From NCBI GenBank assembly GCA_002163245.1, contig MAAL01000168.1, positions 1 to 64,000 on the forward strand: 64,000 nucleotides of DNA, in the 5' to 3' direction. The DNA comes from Gammaproteobacteria bacterium 42_54_T18. Its GTDB lineage: Bacteria > Pseudomonadota > Gammaproteobacteria > Pseudomonadales > Ketobacteraceae. This document shows, piece by piece, positions 61,022-64,000 of this stretch. A program made the position numbers and the translations under genes. Position 1 is the stretch's first letter. Every line of letters starts with the position of its first letter. The notes beneath the pieces were generated by a model. It was given only the letters and a program-made list of their open reading frames with translations, did no database searches and was not told the origin of the DNA.

Positions 61022-63525
61022 TTACTCGCTAGCAGCGCAAGGTTGAGAGCTGTTTGTATCGTTGTCTGGTTTGTTGGCTTTTTCGTTGATGTTTACGCTA
61101 GCGTTGGGGGCATCAATAGGCTTATTGAGAAGTACCATAAATGCCGGTGCGAATAAGAAGGAGGAGACTAGCGCAAGGGCAATACACAGTGCGGTTAATA
61201 CACCAAATCCAACCATGTTGTTTAATGTTGATTGGGTATAAATCAAAAAGCCAAAAGACAATACAATTGACGTTATAAACATTGCGCGCCCAGAAGATAG
61301 CAATGTGCTTTCGATTGCCAGTTTTGCATTCCCCGTTATTGCCAGGTTCCGCCTGAAACCATGGATAAAGTGTACGTTATCATCCACCGTCAATCCGATA
61401 GCGATAGAGCCTATTAGCATGGTGAACATATCGAGCGGATATCCTAGGAGACACAGTATAGAAACCACGATAGTGATTGGCATTAAAGAAGGAATCATCG
61501 TGACAAGTCCTAGCTTTACGTTACCCACTAATAGAATCATCATTAGAGTGATGACAATACCGGCGAGAATATAACTTTCTGCTGTTGAATAAAGCATTTC
61601 TGCAAAGGTTGTTCCCAGAACGGCGGCAACACCGGTAACAACAATTTTCTGAGCGTATTGTTGTAGATCTTGATCGAGCTTACTCTCTAGTCGTGTTAAT
61701 AGATCTTGGTAGTGAAGCGCGTCAACCCAAGGGATCATGACGGTGATTCGCATGGTTTGGTATTTACGATCGATCAATTTAAACAGGTTGTCGGGATTAT
61801 CTAATTCGACTAAAAACAACTCTTGGCTGATTAGCTTGTTATCCTCAGGAATGGAGTAATAGGCTTGATCATTGTCGTGCAATCCCCGATTGCTTTCCTT
61901 TATTACATCTACAACACTGATGATTTTGGCAATAGAGTAATGCTCCGTTTCCCAGGCCAAAATATCTTCAATGGTTTTTTCGGCTTGTTGTAGAAGGCCT
62001 GAATTGTTAACACCACGATCTTTACCTGTATCGATGGATATTTCGATTGTCATGGTGCCGCCCATACGTTCTTGGGTTTTTTCAATGGCTAATATAGCAG
62101 GGTGATCTTCTGGGAACCAAGATAAAGGGTCGTGTCCAAATTGAATTTGGGTTGCGATAGCAGTAGAGCTGATAAAAAGGATAATACCCGAAGTCACGAT
62201 GATTTTGGGGTAACGTGTAGAGACGTGAATGCAGGTATAAAGTATTTTATTTATTACTGTTTTTTGTCGGTTAAGATTTACCACAGGGCGACGTTTTATC
62301 GGTAATAGGGTAATTAGGCAGGGTAAAATAAATATCGTTAACATAAAGGCTAGTAGGGACCCGATAGCTCCAAATATACCCAAGCTAGCAATAGGAGATA
62401 ACTCTGATGTGCCAAAGGAGGCAAGCCCAGCAGCGGTGGTGACGCTGGTAAAAAACATCGCTAAACCTGTGTGTTCTAAGGATTGGCGCAACGCTTCGTT
62501 CTTTGTCGCCCCTTCGTCATAACGTTGGAAAAAAATGGTCAGTAAATGGATGCTGTCTCCAACACAAACACCAATGCAAATGACGGTAAAATGGACGTCG
62601 TCATTTGCATTGGTGTATCAAGAATCGCCATGAAACTGATGGTTGCGGTTACTCCCAAAATCATCACCACCAAGGGCATAAATACCGCTGATCCACGCCT
62701 GAATACAATTCCCAATACAATGCCAACCAATAATATGCCTAACACACTGAAAACGGTAAAGTCCCGTTCTATTGCTTCCCCCAAGATGATTGCAATAGGC
62801 TGTGACCCGGCGATGCGTATGTCATTTGATAGTTTGCCCGTGAAGTTGTCAACGATACTGCCGATGGCAGCATAGGCTTCACGCATTTCTTTGTCTTCCA
62901 TGTACTTGGTAGTGACATTTCCTTCGGCATCTTTCCCGTAAATATAGGGCTCAAGGCGTAACATGACGCTGGTGAGGTGGCGGTCTTTTGAGATAAGGTA
63001 ACTCTGATACGTAGGGCTGTCGTAGGTGTAGCTTTGTAACTTTTTAAGTTCCTGTGGGTCTTTGGGAAGCTCAATGGGTAATAAGTCTTCTATGATTAAC
63101 GTGTCATTTTCACCGTAAATATGGGATGCGTTAATTAGCGAATCTACTGATTGTAGATAAGGGACTTCATCTTCTAGTGCCTGATGAAACGCTCGTAAGT
63201 TATCAACGAACGTTTGATTGAAGAGATCTTCAACTTCTACCGTTATAATAAAAACTTCATCTCGACCAAAGGTATCTTTGAATTCGTTGTAATCAATGAT
63301 GGATTGTTCTTCTTGGTCGAGAAAGCTTTCTATGGCAGTGTCAGTACGTAGGTGTACTAACTGTGAGGCGATGGAGCCAATAATCAATAAACACATTGTG
63401 AACCACAGAACTGGATGATGGCTGATACTGACACCAAGTCGGCCAAAGCTTTTCTCTGCTGTTGATTTCCAGTTGGATTGGTTACTTTTACTGAACATCT
63501 GGTTCTTCCTCTCGTAAGAAGACAA
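61022..63525 (-). pseudogene. Second RND/MMPL-family transporter, broken by a frameshift
   Basis: Two overlapping parts of one gene: 63525-62539 (328 residues, ending FVLETASIY-stop) and 62491-61022 (489 residues from an internal Met). Together they give an RND protein of about 834 residues, like the neighbour. Between PSF (just upstream) and GDSIHLL (continuing in the other frame) there are 17 bases where 18 would keep frame, consistent with a one-base deletion near 62561-62577. The C-terminal part retains SIAIGLTVDDNVHFIHGF. It could be an assembly error, but no homopolymer is present. The break lies inside an 18-bp inverted repeat. Confidence 0.85.
62568..62616. repeat. Perfect 18-bp inverted repeat at the frameshift
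   Basis: ACACCAATGCAAATGACG (62568-62585) is exactly complementary to 62599-62616, with a 13-base spacer. It is within coding sequence and covers the place where the reading frame is lost. Confidence 0.95.
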
Positions 63526-63543
63526 TGTAGGGGGTGTTAGATA

Positions 63544-63570
63544 ACATAGGTATGCACTGTATACTTATGT
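63544..63570. promoter_or_regulatory. Candidate operator upstream of the RND operon
   Basis: ACATAGGTAT and ATACTTATGT pair at 9 of 10 positions about a 7-base centre, 18 bases before the RND gene start. The symmetry suggests a regulator site; no family assignment is possible. Confidence 0.35.
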
Positions 63571-63757
63571 GGCAGGCCTAGCAATTGACATTGTTTCACC
63601 CCATGTCAACTAGTTCACTAGTACTTAAGGAGTATTTGGGCTGCTCTGATGTGGCGTTAAATTACCGATTTATACATAAAGCTTGTTGTAACAAATTGAA
63701 AATTATGTGATTTTTATGGTTAAGACATTTAAGGTTAATATTATCTAAGGTAACGCT

Positions 63758-64000
63758 ATGAATTTGGAAAAGTCTAAAAAAAGAATTGTTAAGAAGGCTA
63801 AGATGGGGTTTCAGGGATATCCTGAGATCTCAATTGCATATTTTGGCCGTAGTAATGACCGAGCTGACGAAGTGGTTCTGACGTTTGTAGCTGACGAAGG
63901 TGTTCAAGCAATGGAGGAAAGGTTTAAAAGTGAGTCAGATGCGCGGGAGGATGAGGCTATTCAATCTGCCATAGTAAAAATGATTGAGCGTTCGGAAGCA
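63758..64000 (+). CDS. Conserved protein of unknown function, cut by window edge
   Basis: 81 codons open to the end of the window from ATG 63758, preceded by TAAGGTAACGC. It starts MNLEKSKKRIVKKAKMGFQG and contains FGRSNDRADEVVLTFVADEGVQAMEERFKSESDAREDEAIQSAIVKMIERSEA. The charged helical end and lack of hydrophobic segments suggest a soluble protein. I do not recognise the family. A 232-bp gap separates it from the divergent RND operon. Confidence 0.7.
   Translation, partial: MNLEKSKKRIVKKAKMGFQGYPEISIAYFGRSNDRADEVVLTFVADEGVQAMEERFKSESDAREDEAIQSAIVKMIERSEA

Overview
This window reads as chromosome of a gammaproteobacterium of the broad Pseudomonadales/Cellvibrionales kind, probably aquatic. 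The support is gene order: gluQRS-cbrX-cbrA-cbrB beside dksA, as in Pseudomonas; the complete proA-nadD-rsfS-rlmH-mrdA-rodA-mltB-rlpA-dac-ybeD-lipB-lipA cell-wall/lipoate block; and thiD-thiE-hemL. I cannot name a genus. I see no rRNA, tRNA, CRISPR array, insertion sequence or complete prophage; this is mostly core chromosome with some accessory patches.

Layout. 1-6.4 kb (minus strand): dksA, a symmetric terminator, then gluQRS, a 58-residue membrane protein gene (cbrX), the transporter-like sensor kinase cbrA and the sigma-54 activator cbrB. The G-poor, A-run-rich strand after cbrB is where Pseudomonas carries the small RNA gene crcZ. 6.9-12.5 kb (plus): sfsA, metY, a phage-type orphan, a LysR regulator, and a TetR regulator plus flavin oxidoreductase that share an operator sequence. 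12.6-18.6 kb: a small unknown protein, a diguanylate cyclase beside an HD-GYP protein that has lost its HD pair, a TM2-like protein, a DMT exporter and a DedA-PAP2 fusion. 18.7-30.2 kb (minus): lipoate attachment and synthesis, D,D-carboxypeptidase, RlpA, MltB, RodA, PBP2, RlmH, RsfS, NadD and ProA.

30.3-39.2 kb is an accessory region. A Rieske protein and methyltransferase form a two-gene operon. There is an unknown coiled-coil protein, then two acyl-CoA dehydrogenase/AraC pairs arranged as mirror images around an orphan Hcp-like gene, and a GlxA-type AraC regulator. 39.4-43.6 kb: dapA behind a terminator-like hairpin, a non-coding gap with a Fur-like box and several hairpins, an acyltransferase, a cNMP-domain protein and a PfkB-family kinase. 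43.8-49.6 kb (plus): a PBP1b with a histone-H1-like lysine-rich tail, a TPR lipoprotein, an iron alcohol dehydrogenase, a metallo-beta-lactamase-fold hydrolase and a GFA-family protein.

49.6-64 kb: an unknown small protein, hemL-thiE-thiD, an ABC exporter, a thioesterase, a patatin phospholipase, an MgtC/DUF4010 membrane protein and two tandem RND/MMPL transporters. The second RND gene is broken by a one-base frameshift lying in a perfect 18-bp inverted repeat. The last gene runs off the window. Functional themes are carbon-source control, envelope growth, and lipid or acyl-CoA metabolism (two acyl-CoA dehydrogenases, thioesterase, patatin, acyltransferase, RND lipid-type exporters). All family assignments come from reading motifs; no database search was run.
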